Assembly (NCBI RefSeq): GCF_000214595.1
Contig: NZ_AFIG01000001.1
Span: forward strand, 620,001 to 684,000
Origin: Methylophaga thalassica MP
GTDB taxonomy: Bacteria > Pseudomonadota > Gammaproteobacteria > Nitrosococcales > Methylophagaceae
DNA length: 64,000 nucleotides
Reading direction: 5' to 3'
Part shown: piece after piece, positions 46,538 through 55,995 of the stretch
Layout of the letters: every line of letters starts with the position of its first letter
How positions within the stretch are numbered: position 1 is the first letter of the stretch
The notes under the pieces: model-generated
What the model was told of the DNA's origin: nothing
The model's database searches: none
The model's input: the letters and a program-made list of their open reading frames with translations, nothing else
Program-made: the position numbers and the translations under genes

Positions 46538-48264
46538 TGATCATCTTTAGTAATTAAGATATCTTCCATGACTAAGTATTCTAAGTCTGAGCCAAAGAAC
46601 ATATTTAATGCATCTGTGGGGCTGCATACCATTGGCTCCCCACGACGATTCAGAGAGGTGTTTAAAACCACGCCATTACCGGTAAGCTTCTCCATTTCCT
46701 GAAGCAGTGAGTAATAACGAGGGTTGGTGGCCTTTGTAACAATCTGAGCACGGGCTGTTCCATCTTCATGTACGACTTCTGGAATGCGTGATTTCCAGCT
46801 TTCTGCCACATCAAACGTAAATGTCATATACGGACTAGGGTGATCCGTCTGTAGTATTTCTGGTGCGATTGTATCTAGCATACTCGGACAGAATGGACGC
46901 CAGCGTTCACGGTATTTGATTTGGGCATTAATTCTATCAGCAACCCCAGGATGGCTGGGTGAGCCGAGAATACTGCGGTTACCTAAAGCGCGAGGTCCGA
47001 ACTCCATATGTCCCTGAAACCAGGAAACCGGATTACCATCAGCCAGAATTTTGGCTGTTTCTGCAGTAACATTAGTCATTCGTTGCCATTTGACTGGCTG
47101 CTCGTATTGCTCACATGCTTCAATACATTGTTCTGTTGTATACGCAGGTCCTAAGTAGACATGTTCCATTTTTTCTACTGGTACCCCCGCTAATTGTGAA
47201 GCATAGCTGGCCGCACCAATGGCCGTACCCGCATCACTTGCAGCCGGTTGTACAAACAGTTCTTTAACGCCAGGCATGGCGATAATACGTTGATTCAGTT
47301 TGACGTTTAATGCAACACCGCCTGCATAAGCAATTTTGCCGGTCTCTTTAATAATGTCACCGAGATAAAAATCAATGAGTTTTAAGGCTGTCTTTTCTAA
47401 CAGATCTTGGATACTGGCGGCATAGTCGATGTAAGGCTCGTCTTTTTCATCACCTTCACGCATTGGCCCGAGCCATTCAATTAATTCAGGGCTGAAAAAG
47501 TAACCTTTGCCGTTCTTTTTGAAACGGCGGGTACCTACAACGTTCACTAGTTTTGTATTGACTTTGAATTCACCGTCTTTGTAGTCAATCAAGCGTGAAA
47601 AATCGAAACGTTTAGGATCACCGTAAGGGGCCATACCCATCACTTTGAACTCGCCATCCAGCATTTCAAAACCAAGGTATTCAGTCAGTGCTCCATAAAC
47701 CCCACCAAGCGAATCCGGATCATAGAATTCTTTGACTTTATGAATCTTGCCATTTTCACCATAACCAAAGAACGTGGTGGCATATTCACCCTTACCATCG
47801 ATACCGATAATGGCTGTTTTTTCTTTGAAACCGCTTAGATGGTAAGCACTGCTGGCATGAGCTAAATGATGTTCAACGGGAACAAATTTAACGCGTTTCG
47901 CACCGATACCTAGATCGTCTAATAACTTCATCACATTTCGGTGATTACGCCAATATCGACGATTGCCACTGAATAAGGCGGTAAGTGCTCGGTCTGGAGC
48001 ATACCAATGACGTTTAGCATAATGCCAGCGGGCGGGTGATTTCAGGCCAATCTCGGCATAAGGGAAGGCCACAATATCAATCTGATCGGGACGAATACCA
48101 GCCTGTTCCAAACAAAATTTAGTTGCCTCGTAGGGCATTTTTCCTTTGGCATGCTTGTCACGTAGGAAGCGTTCCTCTTCAGCAGCAGCTACAAGCTTTC
48201 CATCAATATACAAAGCAGCGGAGGCGTCGTGATTTACCGCGCCAGACAAACCTAAAACGATCAT
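46525..48264 (-). CDS. Carbamoyltransferase (NodU/TobZ family)
   Basis: The 579-residue enzyme carries a Kae1-like ATP/carbamoyl-adenylate domain and a YrdC-like-related C-terminal domain of the NodU family. Signatures are GLSGAVNHDASAALYIDG, the metal His pair in EHHLAHASSAYHL, IGIDGKGEYATTF, GHMEFGPRALGNRSIL and LNTSLNRRGEPMVC. It probably transfers a carbamoyl group to a sugar; in P. aeruginosa a similar enzyme (WapO) carbamoylates core heptose. Context in the LPS core island supports that role here. Overlaps the convergent glycosyltransferase gene by 13 bases. Confidence 0.88.
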   Translation of the reverse strand: MIVLGLSGAVNHDASAALYIDGKLVAAAEEERFLRDKHAKGKMPYEATKFCLEQAGIRPDQIDIVAFPYAEIGLKSPARWHYAKRHWYAPDRALTALFSGNRRYWRNHRNVMKLLDDLGIGAKRVKFVPVEHHLAHASSAYHLSGFKEKTAIIGIDGKGEYATTFFGYGENGKIHKVKEFYDPDSLGGVYGALTEYLGFEMLDGEFKVMGMAPYGDPKRFDFSRLIDYKDGEFKVNTKLVNVVGTRRFKKNGKGYFFSPELIEWLGPMREGDEKDEPYIDYAASIQDLLEKTALKLIDFYLGDIIKETGKIAYAGGVALNVKLNQRIIAMPGVKELFVQPAASDAGTAIGAASYASQLAGVPVEKMEHVYLGPAYTTEQCIEACEQYEQPVKWQRMTNVTAETAKILADGNPVSWFQGHMEFGPRALGNRSILGSPSHPGVADRINAQIKYRERWRPFCPSMLDTIAPEILQTDHPSPYMTFTFDVAESWKSRIPEVVHEDGTARAQIVTKATNPRYYSLLQEMEKLTGNGVVLNTSLNRRGEPMVCSPTDALNMFFGSDLEYLVMEDILITKDDHQPI

Positions 48265-48328
48265 GATGTGATATATGTCTTTGAGTTAAACAGTGTGTAA
48301 GTATATCGCATGCAGTCGGCCAACACGA

Positions 48329-49051
48329 CTAATGACGTTTTGCTTTTTTGGGCTTAGCAAGCTTCTGTATAAGTTGTCTGGTTTTTTTAGATAACGGTTG
48401 CTCGTTGAAGTACTGCTGTAAAAAGAAAACGCGATCTTTCTTCGACCAGTCTTGATTAGCATGACGTTCTAATGTGCCCAGATCCCTCATCATCGATTGC
48501 CGTACGAACAATGTACGTTTCATTTTCTCCAAATCGATTATTTTTATATCCCAACCACTGCTGATTGGCTTGGCAAAAATATGTTTGGGATAAAGTGAGT
48601 TATGCTGAAAATGTGCCTGATGCATATCTGCTAACACATGGGCGACTGCTTTCAGCAACTGTTTACGAGATACACTTGATAGACTTAAAGGAGAAATGTT
48701 TTCCAGAGATTGGTAACCAGTCAGTTCTTTTGTTACTAGTATCGCCCTTGACTTGTCACATGAAAAATAGACGGGCTCGAGTGTCGGAATATGTTTTGCT
48801 GTCAGCCTGAGAATATTGTTATATTCCTTTTGAAAGGTATGAATGCCTTTTAGTGGATGACACCATGTTTTAGTGCGGTGATTCTCCTGACGTTTGATGA
48901 ACACATCAACCGCGCCATTTGCTGTTTTCAATACATATTTAACCACGCCACTCCAGCCGCCGCGTCTATGATTTGGCGGTTCGAACCAGTCTGTATCCAG
49001 TTGCCATATCGTCTCAAAGTCATATCTGTTTTCTTGTTTTATTTTTGCCAT
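48329..49051 (-). CDS. InaA-type LPS kinase-like protein
   Basis: The 240-residue protein has the InaA/WaaP-related kinase fold: GGWSGVVKYVLK at the nucleotide loop, Lys53 in VFIKRQ, QKEYNNILRL, and the catalytic-loop equivalent HNSLYPKHIF (150-159), then IIDLEKMKR (Asp173). The loop has Ser152 where canonical kinases have Asp; LYPKHIF with this kind of change is, as I recall, a trait of the InaA group. The C-terminus is very basic (KKAKRH). It lies upstream of the carbamoyltransferase gene on the same strand and likely acts on the core. Confidence 0.82.
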   Translation of the reverse strand: MAKIKQENRYDFETIWQLDTDWFEPPNHRRGGWSGVVKYVLKTANGAVDVFIKRQENHRTKTWCHPLKGIHTFQKEYNNILRLTAKHIPTLEPVYFSCDKSRAILVTKELTGYQSLENISPLSLSSVSRKQLLKAVAHVLADMHQAHFQHNSLYPKHIFAKPISSGWDIKIIDLEKMKRTLFVRQSMMRDLGTLERHANQDWSKKDRVFFLQQYFNEQPLSKKTRQLIQKLAKPKKAKRH

Positions 49052-49139
49052 TTTTATACGACCTGATTAATTGGAGCTGTTTGTTATGCACTATATTCTA
49101 CTATTCTTAAATACCAATTAATTATCATAAATACAGTAG

Positions 49140-50258
49140 TCAAGGTAACAGTATTTTCTGTATTTGCTCTAAATTCCAAAATGATTTCTTCCCAGCTTCA
49201 TCAGAAAAGTAAGTCTGTAATTTTGTACTCGATGCCTGATGGTTATAAACCGAATCTTTATTATTGGCTGTATGAATCAGGAGCTCGGCTAACTTTTCAG
49301 AAGATGCGAAAGGAAACAAAAGTCCAGAATTTTCTACAATTTCCCTTGCTCCACCACAATCACTGCAAATTACTGCAATGTTTGCAACCATTGCTTCCAA
49401 CACGACCATACCAAAAGGTTCTTTGTCAGAGGTCAATACAAAAATATCGAAGGCTGTAAAATAACGCTTCGCATCTTTGATATATCCAATGAATTTGACG
49501 TTTTCTTCTACATTAAGTGAGTGAGCCAGATCATGAAGTTGTTGTTGAAGTTTGCCCTTCCCAATAATGATTAATAAGGCATTACTTGGCAAAGAGCTCT
49601 TTGCCTTGGCGAATGCCTGAATGAGTGTTTTCTGGTCTTTATCAGGATGTAATCTGCCTACATTACCAATAACATAAGATTCAGGAGCAATACCTAGTAT
49701 TTCTCTGGCTTGAGTTCTATCAAATAGTTCTTTTCTTGAATTTTCTACATCAACTCTATTGTATAAAGTTTCGATTCTATCTGTAGGGAAGTTTGGTAGG
49801 TGCTGCTTTATATCCTCTGATACAGCCTTAGATACTCCAATCAGCAATAAGCGAGATGTGAATAGCTTTGTAAAAAGCCTTCTTCCTAAACGGTCAAAGT
49901 CACCAAATGCATGGTGAATACTCACTACAGGAAGTTGTGTGGCAATGAGGGCCAAATAAGTGGGTTTTGTTCTGTGTGCAATACAAAGTTCGTATTGTTT
50001 TTGTTTAGATATTGCCTTAACACGGTTTAGTAATGATAACTTAAGACCTTTGAGCTTATGCTTTGGGCTTTCAAGAAAAATGACTTCATCAGAAAGTGTT
50101 TTTTTTAATAAGTCAGCTTGAGGAGAGCCTGTTAAAAAGACAGTAGTGACCTGGAAACTAGAGTCTTTGAATAATGATGCGTATTGCCGCGCGCAATCAT
50201 CAAAAGGAGGATCATAGCTATGACATAGCTGCAGTATATGGCGAGGCTTAGTTGTCAA
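49140..50258 (-). CDS. Family 4 glycosyltransferase
   Basis: The 372-residue GT-B enzyme has a short N-terminal acceptor half (ILQLCHSYDPPFDD) and a C-terminal donor half with IGNVGRLHPDKDQKTLIQAF, FVLTSDKEPFGMVVLEAMVA (Glu-x7-Glu donor motif) and SDCGGAREIVENSGLLF. It is probably part of LPS core or O-antigen-like assembly; sugar and linkage are unknown. It overlaps the upstream membrane protein gene by 11 bases, forming a waaF - membrane transferase - GT4 run. Confidence 0.85.
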   Translation of the reverse strand: MTTKPRHILQLCHSYDPPFDDCARQYASLFKDSSFQVTTVFLTGSPQADLLKKTLSDEVIFLESPKHKLKGLKLSLLNRVKAISKQKQYELCIAHRTKPTYLALIATQLPVVSIHHAFGDFDRLGRRLFTKLFTSRLLLIGVSKAVSEDIKQHLPNFPTDRIETLYNRVDVENSRKELFDRTQAREILGIAPESYVIGNVGRLHPDKDQKTLIQAFAKAKSSLPSNALLIIIGKGKLQQQLHDLAHSLNVEENVKFIGYIKDAKRYFTAFDIFVLTSDKEPFGMVVLEAMVANIAVICSDCGGAREIVENSGLLFPFASSEKLAELLIHTANNKDSVYNHQASSTKLQTYFSDEAGKKSFWNLEQIQKILLP

Positions 50259-51747
50259 TGTTCACTACCTTATATACGACAGCTTTATCACCTCTAGCAT
50301 TCTCAGTGTGATGAATGGGAATCAAATTCCAGTTGGCATAATGCTTTTTCCTCTCTGCATGAGAACGCTTCTCGACAGTAATAAAATAATCGAACTGGTT
50401 GTTAGTTTGCAGAGTTCTATCAAGGTTTAACTGCGTCTTTGGCTCATTTTCATGGAAATAAAAATCAATAAAAATATCATTGGTGAGAACTCGGCTATTT
50501 TCTGGCAAATGTTGGCTTGCCCAGATCGCCGTTTCTTTTATATAGCCTTTGGTTACACTCGTCGTGCATGAATCAATCAGACTGGCTAGAAGCAATAGCG
50601 AAATTAATACAAGCGCAACTTTATTTTTTGCTTGCCAGTACTCATCTATTAGTCTGCACATGGATGGTAGCATTAGTAACATCAGAGCAGTGATTAGCAT
50701 GACAGCATAACGCGTACTCATGAAGTAATGTTTAAATAGGAAGGAAAGCAAAATGACGACGTTTATACCGACGAAAAAAAGTAAAAAACGCCGAGTCTTA
50801 GCATCAGATGAGCTCTTTTTGTGCTGAAGTCTCGCGAAGACAAATAAAATAAGATTAAGAGGTGATAAGCCAGTAATGATTTTTGCCAGTAACATATAAA
50901 CTAGGCCTGAAGCCAAAATCATCCCGCTGTATCTTTCAGAATACTGATTCAATAATTCATTACCGAGAATGGCTGTTTTAGTATGAAATTCATCAGTAAT
51001 GGCTGAGTAGTCTAGAAATTGCGTCACGCTAAGGACTTTACCAAATGCATTCATTAGTCCTTGCTGTTGGGTAAAGGTGACAGCACTTATTACTCCAGCG
51101 AACAGGAAGAATGAACAAAGCTTGACACTGGCTTTTGAGCCCTCTTTAACACCTAGTTGGAAGAGGATGAAGAGAGGTGTTGCCAGAATAATAGTGATAG
51201 CTTCAACACGAAATAACATGGCTAACAAGTTGGATAATTGCCAGTAAAAGCCATTTAACCAGCTGGGTTTTTCCAGAAAAATAATGGTTCGATACATGGA
51301 TATAGATATAAAAGCCCAATAACCAATATCTCGAATAATATAACTGCGATAGTCATTTAAGGTGGAAAAGCACAGAATGAGCAACGCCGCAATAAAGACG
51401 TATCGCTGGGTTGTGAGTAGCTTGCTGGCGATAAGAAAAAGTGCATCGGTGAAAACGACAAAAAGCAGGCTATTGATTAGCTGACCGCTAAACTCCAGTT
51501 TGAAACCGCTAAATTGATGAAACTTTGCAATCAACATGGAAAAAAACGGCCAGTCATACATTGATGCTGTGGCTGTAAGTCCCCCGTCAATATAGGCTTT
51601 TGCCATATTCATGTACAAAACACCATCACTGTTGATTAGCTGATCATTGGTGAATGCCAATATGGAAAGTAGAAGACTAAATAACGCCGTAAATAAGCGT
51701 AACTGGTTATTATTAAGTTCTGAAAAAAACGAGTTTAGCGATTTCAT
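50248..51747 (-). CDS. Polytopic membrane protein, GT-C (family 39-like) glycosyltransferase
   Basis: The 499-residue inner-membrane protein has about ten membrane helices and a soluble C-terminal part (about 400-499). The first periplasmic loop holds LINSDGVLYMNMAKAYIDGG, with an acidic residue as in GT-C enzymes of the ArnT/PMT kind that use lipid-linked sugars. The assignment is by shape and this loop only. It could add a sugar to the LPS core on the periplasmic side. The start overlaps waaF by four bases. Confidence 0.65.
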   Translation of the reverse strand: MKSLNSFFSELNNNQLRLFTALFSLLLSILAFTNDQLINSDGVLYMNMAKAYIDGGLTATASMYDWPFFSMLIAKFHQFSGFKLEFSGQLINSLLFVVFTDALFLIASKLLTTQRYVFIAALLILCFSTLNDYRSYIIRDIGYWAFISISMYRTIIFLEKPSWLNGFYWQLSNLLAMLFRVEAITIILATPLFILFQLGVKEGSKASVKLCSFFLFAGVISAVTFTQQQGLMNAFGKVLSVTQFLDYSAITDEFHTKTAILGNELLNQYSERYSGMILASGLVYMLLAKIITGLSPLNLILFVFARLQHKKSSSDAKTRRFLLFFVGINVVILLSFLFKHYFMSTRYAVMLITALMLLMLPSMCRLIDEYWQAKNKVALVLISLLLLASLIDSCTTSVTKGYIKETAIWASQHLPENSRVLTNDIFIDFYFHENEPKTQLNLDRTLQTNNQFDYFITVEKRSHAERKKHYANWNLIPIHHTENARGDKAVVYKVVNIDN

Positions 51748-52775
51748 TTTGTTGTTTTTATTTGTTCAATAACAGTTTCAACAGAAAGTTGTTTCATACA
51801 GTTATGATGCCCCAGAGGGCAGGTGCGTTTAAAGCATGGGCTACAGTCTATATCAATCTGGATGATATTAGCGTTGTTGGCTAAGGGGGGAGTGAATGCG
51901 GGTGATGTTGGACCATAAACTACTACTAATGGCACCTGTAACGCCGCAGCAATATGCATTAAGCCTGAATCATTGGAAACAACGTAATCTGCAGTGCCTA
52001 ATAAGTCTATGGCTTCTTCTAACTGTGTCTGACCAGCAAGGCTGATTAAATTATCAGACTTATCCCGACAAAGACTGACGATTTCGTCTGCCGTGCTGAT
52101 ATCCGCCTTGGAGCCAAGAATTAATACTTGCCATCCTGACGTAAGAAAAGAGTCTGCTAGCGCTGCATAATGCGATGTCGGCCATTGTTTGGCTGGCCCA
52201 AATTCTGCACCAGGACAAAGGATAAGTCGTTTTTGCTGAACAGACTGGCGTTTAGGATTAATGACTTCATTTGGGGGCTCACCAATCATCAACGGTGCTT
52301 GATAAGTCGGTTTTATCTGTGACTGTGATGCTGGATGTGCCAAAGCAACAAAGCGCTGAACCATCATCGGTAAAGCTTTTTTGTCCAGTTTTCGGGCATC
52401 ATTCAGTAAGCCATAACGATATTCGCCACGCCAACCCGTTCTTACAGGGATTTTGGCAAACCAGGGAATAAGCGCTGATTTCCATGAGTTGGGTAAAACA
52501 ATCGCCTGATCGTAATGTTTATCACGCAGAGAGAGACCTAATTCTCTACGCATTTTCCAAGCAAAGATACCATGAGATATTGGCATACTGATGGCGTTGT
52601 TAACTTCAGGCATACGCTGCAACAATGGTCGTGTCCAGTCCATCGCGAGGACATCGATGATAACCGCTGGATCTTGTTGCTTTAACGCAATAAAAAGTGA
52701 TTGCGCCATGACCATGTCACCCACCCAAGATGGGCCGACAATTAAGATCTTTTTATTGGGGTTCCTTCCCGACAT
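51744..52775 (-). CDS. waaF: LPS heptosyltransferase II
   Basis: The 343-residue GT9 enzyme adds heptose II to heptose I. It has ILIVGPSWVGDMVMAQSLF, PNSWKSALIPWFAKIPVRTGW, LCPGAEFGPAKQWPTSHYA and SNDSGLMHIAAALQVPLVVVYG, all WaaF signatures, and a CSPCFKRTCPLGHHNCM cysteine cluster at the end. With waaC and hldE it completes inner-core heptose synthesis in this window. It is the first gene of a minus-strand run and lies 2 bp after the ZIP transporter gene. Confidence 0.94.
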   Translation of the reverse strand: MSGRNPNKKILIVGPSWVGDMVMAQSLFIALKQQDPAVIIDVLAMDWTRPLLQRMPEVNNAISMPISHGIFAWKMRRELGLSLRDKHYDQAIVLPNSWKSALIPWFAKIPVRTGWRGEYRYGLLNDARKLDKKALPMMVQRFVALAHPASQSQIKPTYQAPLMIGEPPNEVINPKRQSVQQKRLILCPGAEFGPAKQWPTSHYAALADSFLTSGWQVLILGSKADISTADEIVSLCRDKSDNLISLAGQTQLEEAIDLLGTADYVVSNDSGLMHIAAALQVPLVVVYGPTSPAFTPPLANNANIIQIDIDCSPCFKRTCPLGHHNCMKQLSVETVIEQIKTTK

Positions 52776-52777
52776 GA

Positions 52778-53590
52778 CTAATGTAATGTGCTATGAGCGA
52801 TATAAATAAACACGACACCGAGAGCAATCAAACTGATTTGCTGTAAAGATTCAATAGGTTTGACCTTTTCGTGCAGGCCAGGAATTAAATCGGCAACAGC
52901 CACATAAATGAAGCTGGATGCGGCAACCAGCAGAACATAAGGCAGGAAATGCTGCATACCGGATAACGCAAAGTAACCAATTAACGCGCCGGCTAATGTA
53001 CCTAAACTCGACAAGATATTGTAATAGAGGGCTTTTTTTCGGCTAAATCCACTGTGTAATAAAATGACAAAGTCGCCCAATTCTTGTGGGATTTCATGAG
53101 CTGCAATAGCTAAGGCGGTGACCACCCCAAGATGTACGTCAGTCAGAAACGCTGCGGTGATTAAGATACCATCCACAAAGTTATGTATCGTATCGCCAAT
53201 CAGAATTAACGGGCCAGCCGATTTATGCTTGTGATTATGGTGATGACCACCATGATGATCAGGTCTGTCCAGTTCAGGAATATGTTCATGACCATGATGA
53301 GTATGACAGTGTCGCCATAACACCATTTTCTCTAGTGCAAAAAAACTGAGTAAACCGAGAAGTAATGTTAAACCGATAGCATGCGCATCAATGGCATACT
53401 CATGCTCAATAGCATGTGGAATTAAACCCAAGAAAGAAGCGCCGAGCATCGCGCCTATCGCAAAACTAACAAGGTGTGGCACGGCCAGTGTGCGATGTTT
53501 TTCAGGCAATAATAAAAACGATGAAGCCACAACAACGCTCAAAAGTCCGCCTACCAGACTAAAAACAATGATCCAGATGAGTAATTCCAT
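52778..53590 (-). CDS. ZIP-family metal transporter
   Basis: The 270-residue membrane protein has about eight membrane helices, the TM4 metal motif GDTIHNFVDGILI and TM5 HEIPQELGDFVILL. The cytoplasmic loop (about 90-130) is extremely His-rich (HCHTHHGHEH and HHGGHHHNHKHK), a common zinc-binding feature. It likely imports zinc or another divalent ion; direction is not certain. It lies upstream of waaF with a 2-bp gap. Confidence 0.9.
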   Translation of the reverse strand: MELLIWIIVFSLVGGLLSVVVASSFLLLPEKHRTLAVPHLVSFAIGAMLGASFLGLIPHAIEHEYAIDAHAIGLTLLLGLLSFFALEKMVLWRHCHTHHGHEHIPELDRPDHHGGHHHNHKHKSAGPLILIGDTIHNFVDGILITAAFLTDVHLGVVTALAIAAHEIPQELGDFVILLHSGFSRKKALYYNILSSLGTLAGALIGYFALSGMQHFLPYVLLVAASSFIYVAVADLIPGLHEKVKPIESLQQISLIALGVVFIYIAHSTLH

Positions 53591-53629
53591 AATGATCCAA
53601 CAAGGCTGAATTAAGCCGCTAATGATACC

Positions 53630-54379
53630 TTATTTATTGCTGATCCAGATAAGCGAAACCATACGACCAGTCTCTCCATCCCGTCGATAGGAGAAAAAAC
53701 GGGAAGCGTCAGTCATCGTACAATAATTGCCACCGAATAATTGCGAGACACCATGCTGTCTCAATCTCAGGCGGGCGAGTTGATAGATATCGGCCAAGAA
53801 ATGACTGTCATCGCTTTGCTGAAAAGCGACTTCAGCCATCGGATCGTGACTGATAAATGCCTCATAGACATCTAAACCCACTTCGAATTTTTCCGGACCG
53901 ATGGCAGGCCCCAACCAGGCATAAATATGTTCTGCGGCAGCATCAAATTGCGCTAAGGTTTTTTCAATAATGCCATCGGCTAAACCTCGCCAGCCGGCAT
54001 GGACTGCGGCAATTTCAGTACCAGATGCATTACTGAGCAATAATGGTAGACAGTCAGCGGTCATAATCGCGCAGACGTGATTGGTTTGATTTGAGTAAAT
54101 CGCATCCGCTTCGATGCCTTCCTGCCAATCCTGACTATTAATTACCTGAGTGCTGTGTGTTTGTTGCAGCCATAGCGGGGAGGCTGGCAGTTTTAGGGCA
54201 GAGTTAAGTGCCGCGCGGTTTTTTTCCACATTCTCAGGCGTATCGTTAACGTGATTGGCAATATTAAAGCTATCGTATGGGCTAGGGCTGATACCGCCCT
54301 TTCTGGTTGTTGTGTATGCCTGAATATGGTCGGGCATGGTCCAGTCTGGCGTAATAAATTCCAGCGTTTTTCTAACCAT
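53630..54379 (-). CDS. pgeF: Peptidoglycan editing factor PgeF (DUF152, laccase-like)
   Basis: The 249-residue protein has the purine-nucleoside-phosphorylase/laccase-like fold of the YfiH family. MTADCLPLLLSN and AAVHAGWRGLADGII hold the Cys and His metal ligands, with a further His in LWLQQTHST. E. coli YfiH edits misincorporated L-Ser in peptidoglycan precursors. It overlaps the inositol-phosphatase-like gene by eight bases. Confidence 0.92.
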   Translation of the reverse strand: MVRKTLEFITPDWTMPDHIQAYTTTRKGGISPSPYDSFNIANHVNDTPENVEKNRAALNSALKLPASPLWLQQTHSTQVINSQDWQEGIEADAIYSNQTNHVCAIMTADCLPLLLSNASGTEIAAVHAGWRGLADGIIEKTLAQFDAAAEHIYAWLGPAIGPEKFEVGLDVYEAFISHDPMAEVAFQQSDDSHFLADIYQLARLRLRQHGVSQLFGGNYCTMTDASRFFSYRRDGETGRMVSLIWISNK

Positions 54380-55169
54380 TCACCGCATCCAGTAAGTAGC
54401 TTTGCCAAACCTGAAATAAGTGTTCATCAATGGCGGCACATGATGAACGTGGCTGTAAGGTGTAACGAAACGAAGGAGCGCCATACAGAGTAGAAGCAAA
54501 ACCACCTGCTTCTTCTAAAATTAAGTCGCCGGCGGCATAGTCCCAGATTTGCTGACTACCATGCAGATAAATATGTCCACGGCCAGCCGCCAACCAGCAT
54601 AACTCCAACGCGATAGAGCCCAGATTTCGCTGCGAGGCAAAAGGGCGATCTGCCACGATTTTAGAGGCTAAGGCTGGGGGTAAACGCTTAAAGTCGACAA
54701 ACGCGATGGTGTTGTCGAGGCTAAGATTAGGTGAGGTCAGACGCAGTGGTTCATCATTCAGCCAAGCGCCCTGACCGCGAATAGCGGTGAAACTCTCATT
54801 ACGAGAGGGATCCAATACCATGGCAAAGGTCACTTCACCTTGTTCAATCAGGGCCAGTGAGATGGAGTAAAACGGTAAACCTGAAGCAAAGTTGCTGGTA
54901 CCGTCCACAGGATCAAGACACCAGATTGGTTTGCCGGAATCAAATAGTTGTTGCTGCTGTTCAGTAGACATTTCTTCGCCGAGCAAAGCGATATCAGGAT
55001 GCAACTCAGCAAGCTGTTTTGTTAATGAGCTTTGCACCGCACTATCCGCGGCTGTGACGATACTACCGTCCTTTTTATAGTCACGGCTGACATTATTGAT
55101 ATAGGGCAAAAGGGTTGTGGAGGCCACGTCCCTGACAAGTTGCTGAATTTGTTGCCGGTCTATATTCAT
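54372..55169 (-). CDS. Inositol monophosphatase family phosphatase
   Basis: The 265-residue protein has the metal-dependent phosphatase motifs GEEMS, DPVDGTSNFASGLP and WDYAAGDLILEEAGG. Substrate cannot be told between inositol phosphate, 3'-phosphoadenosine phosphate and others. The catalytic acidic residues are in place. It is upstream of pgeF and overlaps it, and lies divergent from rsmE. Confidence 0.87.
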   Translation of the reverse strand: MNIDRQQIQQLVRDVASTTLLPYINNVSRDYKKDGSIVTAADSAVQSSLTKQLAELHPDIALLGEEMSTEQQQQLFDSGKPIWCLDPVDGTSNFASGLPFYSISLALIEQGEVTFAMVLDPSRNESFTAIRGQGAWLNDEPLRLTSPNLSLDNTIAFVDFKRLPPALASKIVADRPFASQRNLGSIALELCWLAAGRGHIYLHGSQQIWDYAAGDLILEEAGGFASTLYGAPSFRYTLQPRSSCAAIDEHLFQVWQSYLLDAVNG

Positions 55170-55266
55170 GTCTTGAGTATAACAGCGAAAAAAGGAATTT
55201 GATTCAATCTATCGATGACAATCTGTAAACTGCTAGTCACTTTAGTAGCTTTTTGACTTCAACACC

Positions 55267-55995
55267 ATGCGAATGCCCCGATTTTATACTGAAATATTGT
55301 CATCTTCTGAATCAGAATTTGTCTTGCCTGATGACGTGCATCGTCATGCTGTTCAGGTACTGCGTCTGAAACCTGGAGCAAATATCCGTTTGTTTAACGG
55401 GCAGGGTATGGAGTATGAGGCAGAATTAACTCTTGTTGAAAAACGACAGTCACGCGTTTGTCTTGGTCAGCTTGTAGAAACGCAGAAAGAATCACCACTA
55501 GACATTACCCTGCTACAAGGCATTTCTCGTGGTGAACGCATGGATTTTGCCATTCAGAAAGCGGTGGAACTGGGTGTGAAAAAGATTGTTCCGGTGATTA
55601 CCGAACGTTGTAATGTGCAGTTAAGTGGTGATCGTGCTGATAAGCGTTTTAATCACTGGACAGGCGTTATGGTCAGTGCCTGTGAGCAGTCTGGACGCAG
55701 TTTCCTGCCTGAGTTAACGGCCGTTCAAACCTATTCAACAGTGCTTGCTGACTATAAAGATGAGTTGAACTTAGTGTTGGATCCTTTGGCACAAAAAGGA
55801 TTTTCTGAATTGAGCAAACCGGCGTCCCTGACCATGTTAATTGGGCCAGAGGGTGGTTTGTCAGATACTGAAATTGAGATGGCAAAAAACGCCGGCTATC
55901 AAGCAGTACAGTTTGGTCCTCGTATTCTTCGCACAGAAACAGCTGCGGTGGCAGCTTTAGCTGTTGCACAAACATTATGGGGTGATCTGGGATGA
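55267..55995 (+). CDS. rsmE: 16S rRNA m3U1498 methyltransferase
   Basis: The 242-residue SPOUT methyltransferase has an N-terminal PUA-like domain (PRFYTEIL, VLRLKPGANIRLFNG) and the knotted SAM-binding domain (MLIGPEGGLSDTEIEMAKNA, FGPRILRTETAAVAAL). It methylates U1498 of 16S rRNA. A second in-frame ATG at 55273 is possible. It overlaps the DUF3301 gene by four bases. Confidence 0.95.
   Translation: MRMPRFYTEILSSSESEFVLPDDVHRHAVQVLRLKPGANIRLFNGQGMEYEAELTLVEKRQSRVCLGQLVETQKESPLDITLLQGISRGERMDFAIQKAVELGVKKIVPVITERCNVQLSGDRADKRFNHWTGVMVSACEQSGRSFLPELTAVQTYSTVLADYKDELNLVLDPLAQKGFSELSKPASLTMLIGPEGGLSDTEIEMAKNAGYQAVQFGPRILRTETAAVAALAVAQTLWGDLG

Noticed and set aside
34890-52775. Capsule or O-antigen cluster
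   Set aside because: No wzx, wzy, wzz, waaL or capsule export genes are seen; contents fit inner-core LPS synthesis and modification.
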